DNA of 64,000 bases. Origin: Chryseobacterium luteum. GTDB taxonomy: Bacteria; Bacteroidota; Bacteroidia; Flavobacteriales; Weeksellaceae. The position numbers were made by a program, and so were the translations under genes. Below the pieces are notes generated by a model. That model was given only the letters and a program-made list of their open reading frames with translations, was not told the DNA's origin and searched no databases. Positions within the stretch are counted from its first letter, which is position 1; each line of letters starts with the position of its first letter. Where the stretch lies: positions 36,978 to 100,977 of the forward strand of contig NZ_JPRO01000016.1 of assembly GCF_000737785.1 (NCBI RefSeq), read 5' to 3'. Of this stretch, positions 33,377-42,820 are shown in pieces.

Positions 33377-35965
33377 ATGCAAAAAGAAGGAGAAAGACTG
33401 ATTCCTATCAACATTGTTGATGAAATGAAATCGTCTTATATCGATTATTCGATGTCGGTTATCGTTTCAAGAGCGTTGCCGGATGTAAGAGACGGCCTGA
33501 AACCGGTCCATAGAAGAGTACTTTACGGTATGTATGGATTGGGGGTTTTTTCTAATAGAAAATATTTAAAATCTGCAAGAATCGTTGGGGACGTTTTGGG
33601 TAAATATCACCCGCACGGAGACTCCTCAGTATATGATGCAATGGTGAGAATGGCTCAGGAATGGAGCCTTCGTTATCCTCAGGTAGACGGGCAGGGTAAC
33701 TTCGGTTCAATGGACGGGGATCCGCCTGCAGCAATGCGTTATACCGAGGCAAGGCTGAAAAAGATCTCTGATGAGATTCTTTCAGATCTGGACAAAGAAA
33801 CTGTTGATTTTCAGAATAACTTTGACGACAGTATGACGGAACCTACCGTTATGCCTACAAAAGTTCCCACTCTATTAGTAAACGGAACATCGGGTATCGC
33901 TGTAGGTATGGCGACCAATATGGCACCGCATAACCTTTCGGAATCCATTGATGCGATCACTGCTTATATCAATAACAGAGAAATCACGATCGATGAATTA
34001 ATGCAGCACATCACAGCACCGGATTTCCCTACGGGAGGTATTATATACGGTTACGACGGTGTAAGGGATGCCTTCCATACAGGAAGAGGAAGAGTAGTGC
34101 TGAGAGCAAAAGTGAATTTCGAAGAAATCGGAAACAGAAATGCCATTATCGTTACCGAAGTTCCTTACCAGGTGAATAAGGCAGACATGATCGCCAGAAC
34201 CGCTGAACTTGTAAAAGATGATAAAATTGTAGGTATTCACGAGATCAGAGACGAATCGGACAGAAATGGTCTGCGTGTCGTTTATGAACTGAAAAATGAT
34301 GCCATTCCTAATGTTGTCTTAAACTTACTATATAAATATACAGCGCTTCAGACTTCTTTCAGTGTCAACAATATTGCATTGGTTAAAGGAAGACCTGAAC
34401 AGCTGAATTTAAAGGATATCATTCACCATTTCGTGGAGCACAGACACGAAGTGATCGTGAGAAGAACTCAGTATGAGCTTAAGAAAGCCAAAGAGAGAGC
34501 TCACATCCTGGAGGGTTTCATGAAAGTGATCGGGTCTCAGGATTCTTTAGACAGAGCCATTTCTATCATCCGTCACAGTGCTAACCCTCAGGCTGCCAAA
34601 GAAGGCCTGATCGAGGCATTTGAACTTTCTGAAATCCAGGCTCAGGCTATTCTTGATCTTAGACTGGCACGTCTTACAGGAATGGAGCTTGATAAGATCC
34701 GTGACGAATATGACGCGATCATGAAAGAGATCATGAACCTTGAAGATATCTTAGCGAACGAACCGAGAAGATTTGAGATCATCAAAGAAGAATTGCTTGA
34801 AATCAAAGAAAAATACGGAGATGAAAGAAGAACTGCCATTGATTTCTCAGGAGGAGAAATGTCTATTGAGGACATTATTCCGAACGAAGCAGTAGTTCTT
34901 ACCATTTCACACGCAGGATACGTTAAGAGAACCTCACTTTCCGAATACAAAATTCAGAGCAGAGGCGGTGTGGGCAACAGAGCGGCAACCACAAGGGATG
35001 AAGACTTCCTTGAATATATTGTTTCTGCGACCAACCACCAGTATATGCTGTTCTTCACAGAAAAAGGAAGATGTTACTGGCTGAGGGTATTTGAAATTCC
35101 TGAAGGGTCAAAAACATCCAAAGGAAGAGCCGTACAAAACCTGATCAACATCGAACAGGATGACAAGATCAAAGCCTATATCAGAACCAACAACCTGAAA
35201 GACGCTGAATACGTAAACCAGATGAGCGTAGTGATGGTGACCAAAAACGGAACCATCAAGAAAACGTCTCTTGAAGCTTATTCAAGACCTAGGGTTAATG
35301 GGGTTAATGCTATCGAGATCAGAGATAATGACCAGCTGCTAGGTGCATACCTTACCAATGGTACGTCTCAGATCATGATTGCGACCAAGAATGGTAAATG
35401 TATCCGTTTCCCTGAAGAAAAAGTAAGAGAAGTAGGTAGAGGATCTATCGGGGTGCGTGGTATCGCTATGGATGAAAATGATGAAGCAATTGGTATGATT
35501 GTTGTGAATGATGTGGAAAAAGAAACCGTTCTTGTCGTTTCCGAAAAAGGATACGGTAAAAGAACTGCGGTAGAAGACTACAGAATCACCAACAGAGGAG
35601 GAAAAGGAGTTATTACCCTGAACATTACCGAAAAAACAGGAAATCTGATCGCCATTCAGAATGTAACAGACGAAGACGGATTGATGATTATCAACAAGTC
35701 TGGTGTTGCCATCAGAATGAATATGGATGAAATGAGAGTAATGGGAAGAAATACTCAGGGAGTGAAAATGATCAACCTTAAGAAAAATGACGAAATTGCA
35801 GCCATTGCAAAAGTAGAAATGGATAAAGATGTGGTAGAAGAAGGTTCTGAAGAAAATGAAGAAGGAACAGGAATTGTAGCTGATAACCCGGAAAACAGTA
35901 CAGAAACTCAGGCTGAAAAAGAAAACCCGGCTGAAGAAAATGAGAATTCTGATTCTGAAGAATAA
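33377..35965 (+). CDS. gyrA: DNA gyrase subunit A
   Basis: The protein has 862 residues from the ATG at 33377; the TTG two codons earlier is rejected. The N-terminal breakage-reunion domain has the catalytic tyrosine at residue 122 (AMRYTEARL). The quinolone region reads [12 protein letters not shown], with Ser and Asp at the positions equivalent to E. coli 83 and 87, so the usual resistance changes are absent. The C-terminal wrapping domain has six repeats; its first carries [10 protein letters not shown] as a variant GyrA box. The C-terminus is an acidic Glu-rich tail. A TPR protein follows after 27 bp. Confidence 0.97.
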   Translation: MQKEGERLIPINIVDEMKSSYIDYSMSVIVSRALPDVRDGLKPVHRRVLYGMYGLGVFSNRKYLKSARIVGDVLGKYHPHGDSSVYDAMVRMAQEWSLRYPQVDGQGNFGSMDGDPPAAMRYTEARLKKISDEILSDLDKETVDFQNNFDDSMTEPTVMPTKVPTLLVNGTSGIAVGMATNMAPHNLSESIDAITAYINNREITIDELMQHITAPDFPTGGIIYGYDGVRDAFHTGRGRVVLRAKVNFEEIGNRNAIIVTEVPYQVNKADMIARTAELVKDDKIVGIHEIRDESDRNGLRVVYELKNDAIPNVVLNLLYKYTALQTSFSVNNIALVKGRPEQLNLKDIIHHFVEHRHEVIVRRTQYELKKAKERAHILEGFMKVIGSQDSLDRAISIIRHSANPQAAKEGLIEAFELSEIQAQAILDLRLARLTGMELDKIRDEYDAIMKEIMNLEDILANEPRRFEIIKEELLEIKEKYGDERRTAIDFSGGEMSIEDIIPNEAVVLTISHAGYVKRTSLSEYKIQSRGGVGNRAATTRDEDFLEYIVSATNHQYMLFFTEKGRCYWLRVFEIPEGSKTSKGRAVQNLINIEQDDKIKAYIRTNNLKDAEYVNQMSVVMVTKNGTIKKTSLEAYSRPRVNGVNAIEIRDNDQLLGAYLTNGTSQIMIATKNGKCIRFPEEKVREVGRGSIGVRGIAMDENDEAIGMIVVNDVEKETVLVVSEKGYGKRTAVEDYRITNRGGKGVITLNITEKTGNLIAIQNVTDEDGLMIINKSGVAIRMNMDEMRVMGRNTQGVKMINLKKNDEIAAIAKVEMDKDVVEEGSEENEEGTGIVADNPENSTETQAEKENPAEENENSDSEE

Positions 35966-35992
35966 AATTACAATTAATATAATATAGTTATT

Positions 35993-37018
35993 ATGAAGAA
36001 ACTCATTTTAGGTATAGCCATCGTAGCTTCTGCTTTCGTTTTCGGTCAGAAGGGCGATGTGAATGCCAAGCTGCAGGAAACGAACAAAGCTGCAATGGAT
36101 GCATATAATGCAAAAAACTATACCGTTGCCGCACCTAAGTTTTTAGAAGTTTATAACTTATTGAAAACAAGTGGGCAGGATGATAAGATATATATGTATT
36201 ACGCAGGGCTAAGCTATGCTTTGGCAAATAACAGTGATGAAGCCATCAAAATATATACAGATCTTATCAATTCCGGTTTTACAGGTGTTCAGACAACGTA
36301 TACTGCAAAAGAGAAAAAATCCGGTAATGTGATTCCTTTGGACAAAACGACCTGGGATCTTATGAAAAAGAATGCTGATTATTCAGACTTCAAGACTGAG
36401 CAGACAGCAAGTGTTGAACCGGATCTGTATGAAACATTAACGACTTTGCTTATGAATGCAAAGAAGCCTAATGAAGCATTAGTGATCATTGAAAAAGGAT
36501 TGGCAAAATTTCCAAATAATGCTAAACTTAAAGAAGCTCAGGCTACAGCTTACTATGATTCCGGAAATACAGAAAAATTCATCGGAGCACTTAAAGAGCA
36601 GCTGGCTAAAAACCCTACTGATGCTACCAACTGGTACAATCTTGGAGTAATGCAGTCTAAAAATCCTGCAACAGTGGAAGATGCAATTGCGTCATTCAAG
36701 AAAGCTATCGAGATTAAACCTGACTTTGACAACGCTTACCAGAACCTTGTTTATATAGTAATTGGAGACGATTCAAAAACTGTAGAGCAGATCAATGCCA
36801 CAAGAAAGGAAAAGCCTGAAGAAGCCACTAAGCTTATCGATGCAAGAAAAGAAAGATTTGCTAAGGCACTTCCATATGCTGAGGCATGGTACAAAGCTGC
36901 ACCGGAAAATCTTGATGCCCTTACTGCATTGAAAGAGACCTATATTATAACAAAAAATATAGATAAAATTAAAGATCTGAAAGCTAAAGAAGCTGAGCTT
37001 AAAGCAAAAGCAAAATAA
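35993..37018 (+). CDS. Periplasmic TPR-repeat protein
   Basis: The protein has 341 residues, with a signal peptide of about 18 residues (MKKLILGIAIVASAFVFG). The body holds several TPR-like helical pairs, clearest at KPNEALVIIEKGLAKFPNNA and DAIASFKKAIEIKPDFDNAY. TPRs bind partner proteins, but no partner can be read from the sequence. It is 27 bp after gyrA and may share its transcript. A terminator follows. Confidence 0.85.
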   Translation: MKKLILGIAIVASAFVFGQKGDVNAKLQETNKAAMDAYNAKNYTVAAPKFLEVYNLLKTSGQDDKIYMYYAGLSYALANNSDEAIKIYTDLINSGFTGVQTTYTAKEKKSGNVIPLDKTTWDLMKKNADYSDFKTEQTASVEPDLYETLTTLLMNAKKPNEALVIIEKGLAKFPNNAKLKEAQATAYYDSGNTEKFIGALKEQLAKNPTDATNWYNLGVMQSKNPATVEDAIASFKKAIEIKPDFDNAYQNLVYIVIGDDSKTVEQINATRKEKPEEATKLIDARKERFAKALPYAEAWYKAAPENLDALTALKETYIITKNIDKIKDLKAKEAELKAKAK

Positions 37019-37042
37019 TAATTCTTTAGTTAAATCATAAAT

Positions 37043-37076
37043 GAAACCGGAGCAGAAATGTTCCGGTTTCTTTGTT
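37043..37076 (+). terminator. Rho-independent terminator of the gyrA-TPR unit
   Basis: GAAACCGGA (37043-37051) pairs with TCCGGTTTC (37062-37070), followed by a T-rich tract. Confidence 0.8.
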
Positions 37077-37153
37077 TTTAAAATTGAAAATACATCTCTC
37101 TTGTTTACCTTCATTATCCTTAAATTTCAGCTTAAAAATTCTCTGTAATTCCG

Positions 37154-37161
37154 TATCTTTG
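37154..37161 (+). promoter_or_regulatory. Bacteroidota -7 element TATCTTTG
   Basis: It matches TAnnTTTG, 17 bp before the menB start codon. Confidence 0.65.
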
Positions 37162-37178
37162 AGAAAAATTTTTACAAG

Positions 37179-38015
37179 ATGATTGAGTGGAAAACCGCTA
37201 AAGAATACGAAGATATTACCTACAAAAAATGTAACGGGGTAGCAAGAATTGCTTTCAACAGACCGGAAGTAAGAAATGCCTTCAGACCCAAAACAACTTC
37301 AGAACTGTACGACGCTTTTTACGACGCTTATGAAGACTCTTCCATAGGAGTTGTCCTGCTTTCAGGAGAAGGACCAAGTGCCAAAGACGGAGGCTGGGCT
37401 TTCTGCAGCGGAGGAGACCAGAAAGCAAGAGGTCATCAGGGATACGTAGGCGAAGACGGAAGACACCGTCTGAATATTCTTGAAGTTCAGCGTCTGATCC
37501 GTTTCATGCCGAAAGTAGTGATCGCTGTTGTTCCCGGATGGGCAGTAGGCGGAGGACATTCGCTTCATGTGGTATGCGATCTTACTTTAGCGAGTAAAGA
37601 GCACGCTATATTCAAACAGACCGATGCTGATGTAACGAGTTTTGACGGAGGTTACGGATCTGCCTACCTTGCAAAAATGGTTGGTCAGAAAAAAGCCCGT
37701 GAAATATTCTTTTTAGGAAGAAACTATTCCGCTCAGGAAGCTTTGGACATGGGAATGGTGAATGCCGTGATCCCGCATGCAGAATTAGAAGATACAGCCT
37801 ACGAATGGGCTCAGGAAATTTTAGCTAAATCTCCATTATCCATCAGAATGCTGAAATTCGCAATGAACCTGACGGATGACGGAATGGTTGGTCAGCAGGT
37901 ATTCGCAGGAGAGGCAACCCGTCTGGCTTATATGACGGAAGAAGCTCAGGAAGGAAGAAACGCATTCCTTGAAAAAAGAAAACCGGACTTCGGAGAAAAT
38001 CAGTGGATCTCTTAA
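37179..38015 (+). CDS. menB: 1,4-dihydroxy-2-naphthoyl-CoA synthase
   Basis: The protein has 278 residues. MenB closes the second ring in menaquinone synthesis, converting o-succinylbenzoyl-CoA to DHNA-CoA in the cytoplasm. Crotonase-fold signatures are present: ARIAFNRPEVRNAFRPKT, the oxyanion hole region FCSGGDQKARG and VVPGWAVGGGHSLHVVCDLT. The C-terminal LEKRKPDF is typical of MenB. The length is normal. menA follows after 76 bp, so the pair forms a menaquinone unit. Confidence 0.97.
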   Translation: MIEWKTAKEYEDITYKKCNGVARIAFNRPEVRNAFRPKTTSELYDAFYDAYEDSSIGVVLLSGEGPSAKDGGWAFCSGGDQKARGHQGYVGEDGRHRLNILEVQRLIRFMPKVVIAVVPGWAVGGGHSLHVVCDLTLASKEHAIFKQTDADVTSFDGGYGSAYLAKMVGQKKAREIFFLGRNYSAQEALDMGMVNAVIPHAELEDTAYEWAQEILAKSPLSIRMLKFAMNLTDDGMVGQQVFAGEATRLAYMTEEAQEGRNAFLEKRKPDFGENQWIS

Positions 38016-38021
38016 ATATCA

Positions 38022-38087
38022 GTGATGAGTAATAAGCAACCGTCAATATTTTTACCGTTACTTATTACCCATTACCCATTACTTATA
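38022..38087. repeat. Word-repeat hairpin in the menB-menA spacer
   Basis: The left arm 38022-38041 (GTGATGAGTAATAAG...) pairs with the right arm 38056-38075 (...CTTATTACCCATTAC) at about 17 of 20 positions. The right side continues with further copies of the word CCATTAC/CTTA up to 38087, just before the menA start. There is no terminator T run, and it lies inside the menB-menA unit. Confidence 0.6.
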
Positions 38088-38091
38088 CATT

Positions 38092-39021
38092 ATGTCGGAT
38101 TGGATAAAAGCCGCAAGGCTAAGAACTTTACCGCTTTCCTTAAGCGGAATTATCATGGGAGCCTTCATTGCAAAATGGAGACTTTACGGAGAAGGTGGAA
38201 CATGGGACTGGAAAATTTTTGCTCTGGCACTTCTGGTAACCCTTTTGTACCAGATTTTATCAAATTATGCCAATGACTACGGTGACGGCGTAAAAGGAAC
38301 TGATGCCAAAAGAATCAATGAAGCGGAATCAAGGGCTGTCGCGTCAGGTAAAATTACGGCAAAGCAAATGAAAAATGCGGTGATTCTTTTCTCTGCATTA
38401 TCCTTTATTGCCACCATTGCACTTTTATATATTGCTTTCATCCCGCATCATATGAATGAATTTTATATTTTCATAGGATTGGGAGTGGCCTGTATTTTGG
38501 CGGCAATTGGCTATACAGTTGGAAAAAAACCTTACGGATATATGGGATTGGGAGATCTTTTTGTATTTATATTTTTTGGTTTGGTTTCGGTTTGCGGGAG
38601 TTATTTTCTCTTTACCAAAACCTTCAGCTGGGACATGCTGTTGCCCGGAACAGCAGTAGGAATGATGAGTATGGCTGTTCTTAATCTCAACAATATGAGG
38701 GATATAGAAAGCGACAGGCTGTCAGGGAAAAAGAGCTTCGCATTGAGGATAGGTTTCAAAAATGCAATGATTTATGAGATGGTCCTGTTGCAGCTTCCAT
38801 TGGTCTTAATTCTTATATTTTTAGCATTAAACGGTTTCATACAGTCTCAAAACTATTACGTTTTCATTGTGATGATCTTACTGATTCCTTTTGCTAAACT
38901 CAGAAGGAAAATCATGTCTGTAAAAGAGCCTAAAGAACTGGATCCATTCCTGAAACAGGTGGGGATTCTCACCTTTACAATGGCGGTTCTTACAGCAATT
39001 GGACTTAATTTTTTTAAATAA
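38092..39021 (+). CDS. menA: 1,4-dihydroxy-2-naphthoate polyprenyltransferase
   Basis: This 309-residue inner-membrane UbiA-family protein has about eight or nine helices. MenA attaches the prenyl tail to DHNA. Signatures are WIKAARLRTLPLSLSGIIMG at the N-terminus, NDYGDGVKGTDAKR as the first Asp-rich motif, and NNMRDIESDRLSGKKSFALR as the second. The menB neighbour supports the call over a protoheme or 4-hydroxybenzoate transferase. A SRPBCC protein follows after 12 bp. Confidence 0.95.
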   Translation: MSDWIKAARLRTLPLSLSGIIMGAFIAKWRLYGEGGTWDWKIFALALLVTLLYQILSNYANDYGDGVKGTDAKRINEAESRAVASGKITAKQMKNAVILFSALSFIATIALLYIAFIPHHMNEFYIFIGLGVACILAAIGYTVGKKPYGYMGLGDLFVFIFFGLVSVCGSYFLFTKTFSWDMLLPGTAVGMMSMAVLNLNNMRDIESDRLSGKKSFALRIGFKNAMIYEMVLLQLPLVLILIFLALNGFIQSQNYYVFIVMILLIPFAKLRRKIMSVKEPKELDPFLKQVGILTFTMAVLTAIGLNFFK

Positions 39022-39033
39022 ATTCCCGTTGCT

Positions 39034-39480
39034 ATGAGTTCAGATATTTACGTTGAAGCTCAGATGCTTATCAGAAAACCGGTTAAAGATGTTTTTGAAG
39101 CATTCATCAATCCTGAAGTCACCACTAATTTCTGGTTTACAAAATCCACCGGAAAATTACAAGAAGGTAAGACGGTTATCTGGGAGTGGAAAATGTATGG
39201 AGCCAAATCTGAAGTAAAAGTTCACCAGATTGCTCCAAACAGGCTGATAAAAACAGAGTGGGGCGATCCGGCAGTTCAGGTGGATTATGAATTTAAAGAA
39301 ATGGAGAAAGGAACTTTGGTGGTCATTAAAAGCTATGGATTCAGCCAGACGGGTGAAGATCTTTTAAAAATAATTAATGACAATACAGGTGGTTTTACAA
39401 CAGTTCTCGATGGTTGCAAAGCCTATTTGGAACACGGAATTAATTTGAAATTGATTGAGGATAAATTTCCACAGAAATAA
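39034..39480 (+). CDS. SRPBCC (START-like, AHSA1-type) protein
   Basis: The protein has 148 residues. It is a single helix-grip domain with EAQMLIRKPVKDVFEAFINP at the start, WFTKSTGKLQEGK, then WEWKMYGA and a long C-terminal helix. The family binds hydrophobic ligands or helps chaperones, and no substrate can be inferred. It begins 12 bp after menA and may be part of that transcript. Confidence 0.85.
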   Translation: MSSDIYVEAQMLIRKPVKDVFEAFINPEVTTNFWFTKSTGKLQEGKTVIWEWKMYGAKSEVKVHQIAPNRLIKTEWGDPAVQVDYEFKEMEKGTLVVIKSYGFSQTGEDLLKIINDNTGGFTTVLDGCKAYLEHGINLKLIEDKFPQK

Positions 39481-39572
39481 TCTGACATAAAACCTTGCTG
39501 AGTATTAACGCCTTTGCGAATTTAAAAACATTTAGTTTATTAAAAAATCTTAGCACTCTTTGCGTTTAAATA

Positions 39573-39659
39573 AAACACAAATAACACCAATATTTACACA
39601 AATTTTCACTAATATTTTATAGTGTTATTCGTGAAAAATATTTGAACTATTTGTGTTTA
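39573..39659. repeat. Long imperfect hairpin with repeated words upstream of the MBL gene
   Basis: Arms of about 37 nt beginning AAACACAAATA (39573) pair with ...TATTTGTGTTT (ending 39659). Before it, the words CTTTGCG and TTTAAAAAC occur twice (around 39511-39570). It fills most of the 213-bp gap before the metallo-hydrolase gene. Confidence 0.55.
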
Positions 39660-39693
39660 AATGTTTAAAAATTAATTAAAAAATCAATTAAAA

Positions 39694-40380
39694 ATGAAAA
39701 TACAATTTTTAGGACAAAACTGTTTTTTGTTTACGTACAAAGACAAAACAATTTTAAGTGATCCTTTTTACAATTACAAAAAGGTGGAATCCGGCTTTGA
39801 TATATCGGCTCAGAAGATCGATTATATCCTACTGACCCATGCTCACGGCGATCATATTGCCGATGTGGAAGAAGTACTGCAGTTCCATCCGGAAGCAACA
39901 ATTATAGCTGTTCCTGAGATCTGTGCGTACTTTAAAACTGCAAAGAATAAAGATGATGTAAACTTAGGAGGATCGGCAAAAATCGACGATCTTAAGATTT
40001 CTATGGTGCCGGCTCATCATACAAGTTCGTTCCCGGATGGAAGCTATGGAGGCGTTCCTGTAGGATATATTTTCAGACTTCCCGAAGGTAAGAACATCTA
40101 TATGGCCGGAGATACCGGAGTAATGGCAGATATGGAACTTTTCCCAAGACTTTTCGGGAATATTGACCTGTCTATCCTTCCCATCGGAAGCCACTACACG
40201 ATGTGTCCCAGAAAAGCCTCTTTTGCAGCAGCAGAATTATTGAAGACTCCAAAAGTAATCGGCTGCCACTTCGATACATTCCCTGCTATTGAGATCAATC
40301 ATGAAAGTGCATTAAAGCATTTTGCTGATAAAAATGTAGAACTGGTTCTTCCTAAACTGGGAGAGGCGTTTGAATTTTAA
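39694..40380 (+). CDS. UPF0173-type metal-dependent hydrolase
   Basis: The protein has 228 residues with a metallo-beta-lactamase fold. The zinc motif HAHGDH is at 49-54. MVPAHHTSSFPDGSYGGVPV and the later YMAGDTGVMADMELF are diagnostic of the UPF0173/YtkL group. The C-terminal GCHFDTFP completes the metal site. The substrate is not known. The gene ends before the minus-strand SRP RNA. Confidence 0.92.
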   Translation: MKIQFLGQNCFLFTYKDKTILSDPFYNYKKVESGFDISAQKIDYILLTHAHGDHIADVEEVLQFHPEATIIAVPEICAYFKTAKNKDDVNLGGSAKIDDLKISMVPAHHTSSFPDGSYGGVPVGYIFRLPEGKNIYMAGDTGVMADMELFPRLFGNIDLSILPIGSHYTMCPRKASFAAAELLKTPKVIGCHFDTFPAIEINHESALKHFADKNVELVLPKLGEAFEF

Positions 40381-40492
40381 ATAAAAATGAAGGGTAATCC
40401 GGAAATTAGAATGAAAATGCTGAAAAGTATAGAAACAAAAAAAGATAATCTTCCAATTACCTTACTTCAACTTAAATCAAAAAAAATGGCAA

Positions 40493-40594
40493 GCTACCTA
40501 AATCACACCGCTACGACCAATTACCTTTGCTGTGTTCCCACCCTGGAGGGTTCTCAGGAGCTGGTTGTTTAGGACTTGCCGTTGCAAAGGTAGG
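40493..40594 (-). ncRNA. ffs: Signal recognition particle RNA, small bacterial type
   Basis: Read on the minus strand, the molecule carries the SRP domain-IV core: CAGG, a three-base stem GTG, the GGAA tetraloop, CAC, then AGCA. Flanking ACCC and AAGGT can extend this stem as in 4.5S RNA. The ends CTACCT and AGGTAG pair to close the molecule. A T run follows on the minus strand (40480-40487). The size of about 100 nt is normal. With Ffh it targets membrane proteins to the translocon. The surrounding 40381-40711 gap holds no gene. Confidence 0.8.
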
Positions 40595-40711
40595 AATAAT
40601 TTATAAACTTCAAAATATAATTAAAGAAAATTAGTCGAAAAAATGCAGTAATAAAGCTAAACAGCTGGAATTTAGAGCAATAATTTTTCAACTTTTTCTA
40701 AAAAATCTAAC

Positions 40712-41311
40712 ATGACGAAAAGTCCATCAACATTAGGAATTATACTTTTTATCGCTACAATGATCATTTTTTTTGTAGCCTATTACTTTTTCTCAGGAAT
40801 CAGTTACTTTGATATCTCTTTGAAAATCAATGCTTTTGTTCTTCCCATTTTATATGCCGGAGGCGCCTTTTGGTCCGTAAAATCGTTCTGGAACAAAAAC
40901 AGGGTGGTAACTTTTAAAGACGCGTTCTCAAGAGCATTCATCCCGATGTTTATCGGAGGAATTCTTTCCATTTTCAGCATCTATGCCTTCCTGAATTTCG
41001 CAGATCCGGATGCTAAAAAACTGCTTAACTACCAGTATGTGCAGAGACAGAAAACAGAATTAGACACCGAATATCACTCTGCAAGAAAGATCATGAAACA
41101 TCAGAAAGACATTGACGAATTAGACAAAAAATACAAGGAAAGACTGCCCAGCTTTTCTCCGGAAGCTGTTAAAGGGAAAGATATGCTTACTGCAAGTCAT
41201 TTTTCAGGATATTTTGCGGCAATTCTTATATTTTACGTAGTTTTGTCAGTGTTTTTCGGAGCGTTTTTCAGAACGAGAACCGTGTACCAGGAAACAGAAA
41301 ATCAAGAATAA
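40712..41311 (+). CDS. DUF4199 membrane protein
   Basis: The protein has 199 residues with four hydrophobic helices (about 8-28, 38-54, 75-95 and 165-185) and a charged loop with Lys/Glu-rich helices between the third and fourth. The pattern, with TFKDAFSRAFIPMFIGGILS in the middle, matches DUF4199 proteins of Bacteroidota. The function is unknown. A glycosyltransferase gene follows 16 bp later, and the two are commonly neighbours in this group. Confidence 0.85.
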   Translation: MTKSPSTLGIILFIATMIIFFVAYYFFSGISYFDISLKINAFVLPILYAGGAFWSVKSFWNKNRVVTFKDAFSRAFIPMFIGGILSIFSIYAFLNFADPDAKKLLNYQYVQRQKTELDTEYHSARKIMKHQKDIDELDKKYKERLPSFSPEAVKGKDMLTASHFSGYFAAILIFYVVLSVFFGAFFRTRTVYQETENQE

Positions 41312-41327
41312 TTTTTATTAAAATTAA

Positions 41328-42278
41328 ATGAATTTATCTATAGTTATTCCGTTATTAAACGAAGAGGACTCTCTGGAAGAGCTTTTTTCAAGGATTGATA
41401 ATGTCTGTTATTCCAACAGCTTATCCTATGAAATTTGGTTTGTGGATGACGGAAGTACAGATCTGTCGTGGAGCATTATCGAAAATATGAAGGTCCAGTA
41501 CCCTCAGATCCACGCCATAAAGTTTTCCAGAAATTACGGAAAATCCCAGGCACTTCATGCCGCTTTTGAAAGAACCAACGGGGACGTGGTCATTACCATG
41601 GACGCTGATTTACAGGATTTTCCTGAAGAAATTCCTGAGCTTTACAAAATGGTGACTGAAGATAATTACGACATTGTTTCAGGCTGGAAAAAGAAGCGTT
41701 TTGATAATGTAATGACGAAAAATGTGCCGTCAAAACTGTTCAACGCAGCTGCAAGAAAAGTTTCAGGAGTTTATCTTCATGATTTCAACTGCGGGCTTAA
41801 AGCATATAAAAGACAGGTCGTAAAATCAATCGATGTGTATGGAGATATGCACCGTTATATTCCCGTATTGGCTGCCAACGCCGGATTCAGAAGAATTACG
41901 GAAAAAGAAGTACAGCATCAGGCAAGGCCTTACGGAACCTCAAAATTCGGAACCGAAAGATTTATCCGGGGTTTTCTGGATTTGGTAACCCTTTGGTTTG
42001 TAAGCCGGTTCGGAGGAAGACCCATGCATTTCTTTGGGGCGGTAGGAACTGTAATGTTTATCGTAGGATTTCTTTCTGCGCTTTGGTTAGGAATTTCAAA
42101 ACTAATTGATGTGGCAAGAGGAATTTACGGACATCTGATCACCAATAATCCGTGGTTTTTTATCGCTTTGACGATGATGCTTATGGGAACATTGCTTTTC
42201 ATAGCCGGATTCTTAGGCGAAATGATCATCAGAACCAACAGGGAACATAAGAATTATAATATTGATGAAGTGATTTAA
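41328..42278 (+). CDS. Family 2 glycosyltransferase with C-terminal membrane anchor
   Basis: The protein has 316 residues. The N-terminal GT-A domain has VIPLLNEEDSLEELF, the nucleotide-sugar motif VDDGSTD and the metal site TMDADLQDFPEEI. Two C-terminal transmembrane helices (about 235-258 and 275-300) anchor it, as in the DPM1/GtrB/ArnC group that loads sugar onto polyprenyl phosphate. The sugar is not identifiable. It follows DUF4199 and ends at a strong terminator. Confidence 0.9.
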   Translation: MNLSIVIPLLNEEDSLEELFSRIDNVCYSNSLSYEIWFVDDGSTDLSWSIIENMKVQYPQIHAIKFSRNYGKSQALHAAFERTNGDVVITMDADLQDFPEEIPELYKMVTEDNYDIVSGWKKKRFDNVMTKNVPSKLFNAAARKVSGVYLHDFNCGLKAYKRQVVKSIDVYGDMHRYIPVLAANAGFRRITEKEVQHQARPYGTSKFGTERFIRGFLDLVTLWFVSRFGGRPMHFFGAVGTVMFIVGFLSALWLGISKLIDVARGIYGHLITNNPWFFIALTMMLMGTLLFIAGFLGEMIIRTNREHKNYNIDEVI

Positions 42279-42304
42279 TTCATCAAACAGATAATTATTT
42301 GCAT

Positions 42305-42345
42305 AAAAAATCCCCGGGAGTTCTACACTTTTCGGGGATTTTTTT
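42305..42345 (+). terminator. Rho-independent terminator
   Basis: AAAAAATCCCCG pairs with CGGGGATTTTTTT across a 16-nt loop. Confidence 0.8.
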
Positions 42346-42368
42346 GTTCCGTTTTCTTTATTATAAAT

Positions 42369-42737
42369 ATGCACAAATTAAAACCTCTTCAAAAAATAAA
42401 AATCAATACACGATCAATTTTATCGCAGATAAAATCTTTGCGCCTTAACAGCATAAAGCAGATAAAAACCTTGCGTCCTTGCGAAGAACCAATACATTGC
42501 CATTTTCTAAAGAATAAAATTGAATATTGTGAGCATTTTGTCATCGGAACAGTAAGCCTGTTAGGAATTTTAATCCTATTTTTGTTTAATGATATGGTAA
42601 GTCTTATCAGTCTGTGGATACCTGTAGAGAAGATTTCGGTATTTTTAGACAAAGCGTTATTTATTCTTTTCATTCTCTTTCCGGCAGTTACGTATTGGAA
42701 TGCATTTAAAATTCATTCTCAAAACCGACCTGTTTGA
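42369..42737 (+). CDS. Uncertain ORF with two transmembrane segments, N-terminus made of intergenic repeat
   Basis: The open frame has 122 residues. Residues 20-45 are encoded by the repeat words CTTTGCGCC and CCTTGCGTCC that also occur in nearby non-coding DNA, so the N-terminus is doubtful. The C-terminal part has two hydrophobic helices (about 55-78 and 88-112). I recognise no family. It may be a 5'-truncated or young gene, or a chance frame. Confidence 0.3.
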   Translation: MHKLKPLQKIKINTRSILSQIKSLRLNSIKQIKTLRPCEEPIHCHFLKNKIEYCEHFVIGTVSLLGILILFLFNDMVSLISLWIPVEKISVFLDKALFILFILFPAVTYWNAFKIHSQNRPV

Positions 42738-42820
42738 AGAGCATCAGTACTTTATGATTTGATGCGAATGGAAAGTCTTGCCATCATTACGGTTTTATAT
42801 AAAGTATTTTTAAATTGAAC

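Noticed and set aside
40387..40572. Plus-strand open frame of 61 codons
   Set aside because: It runs antisense through the conserved SRP RNA core and has no protein-like features.
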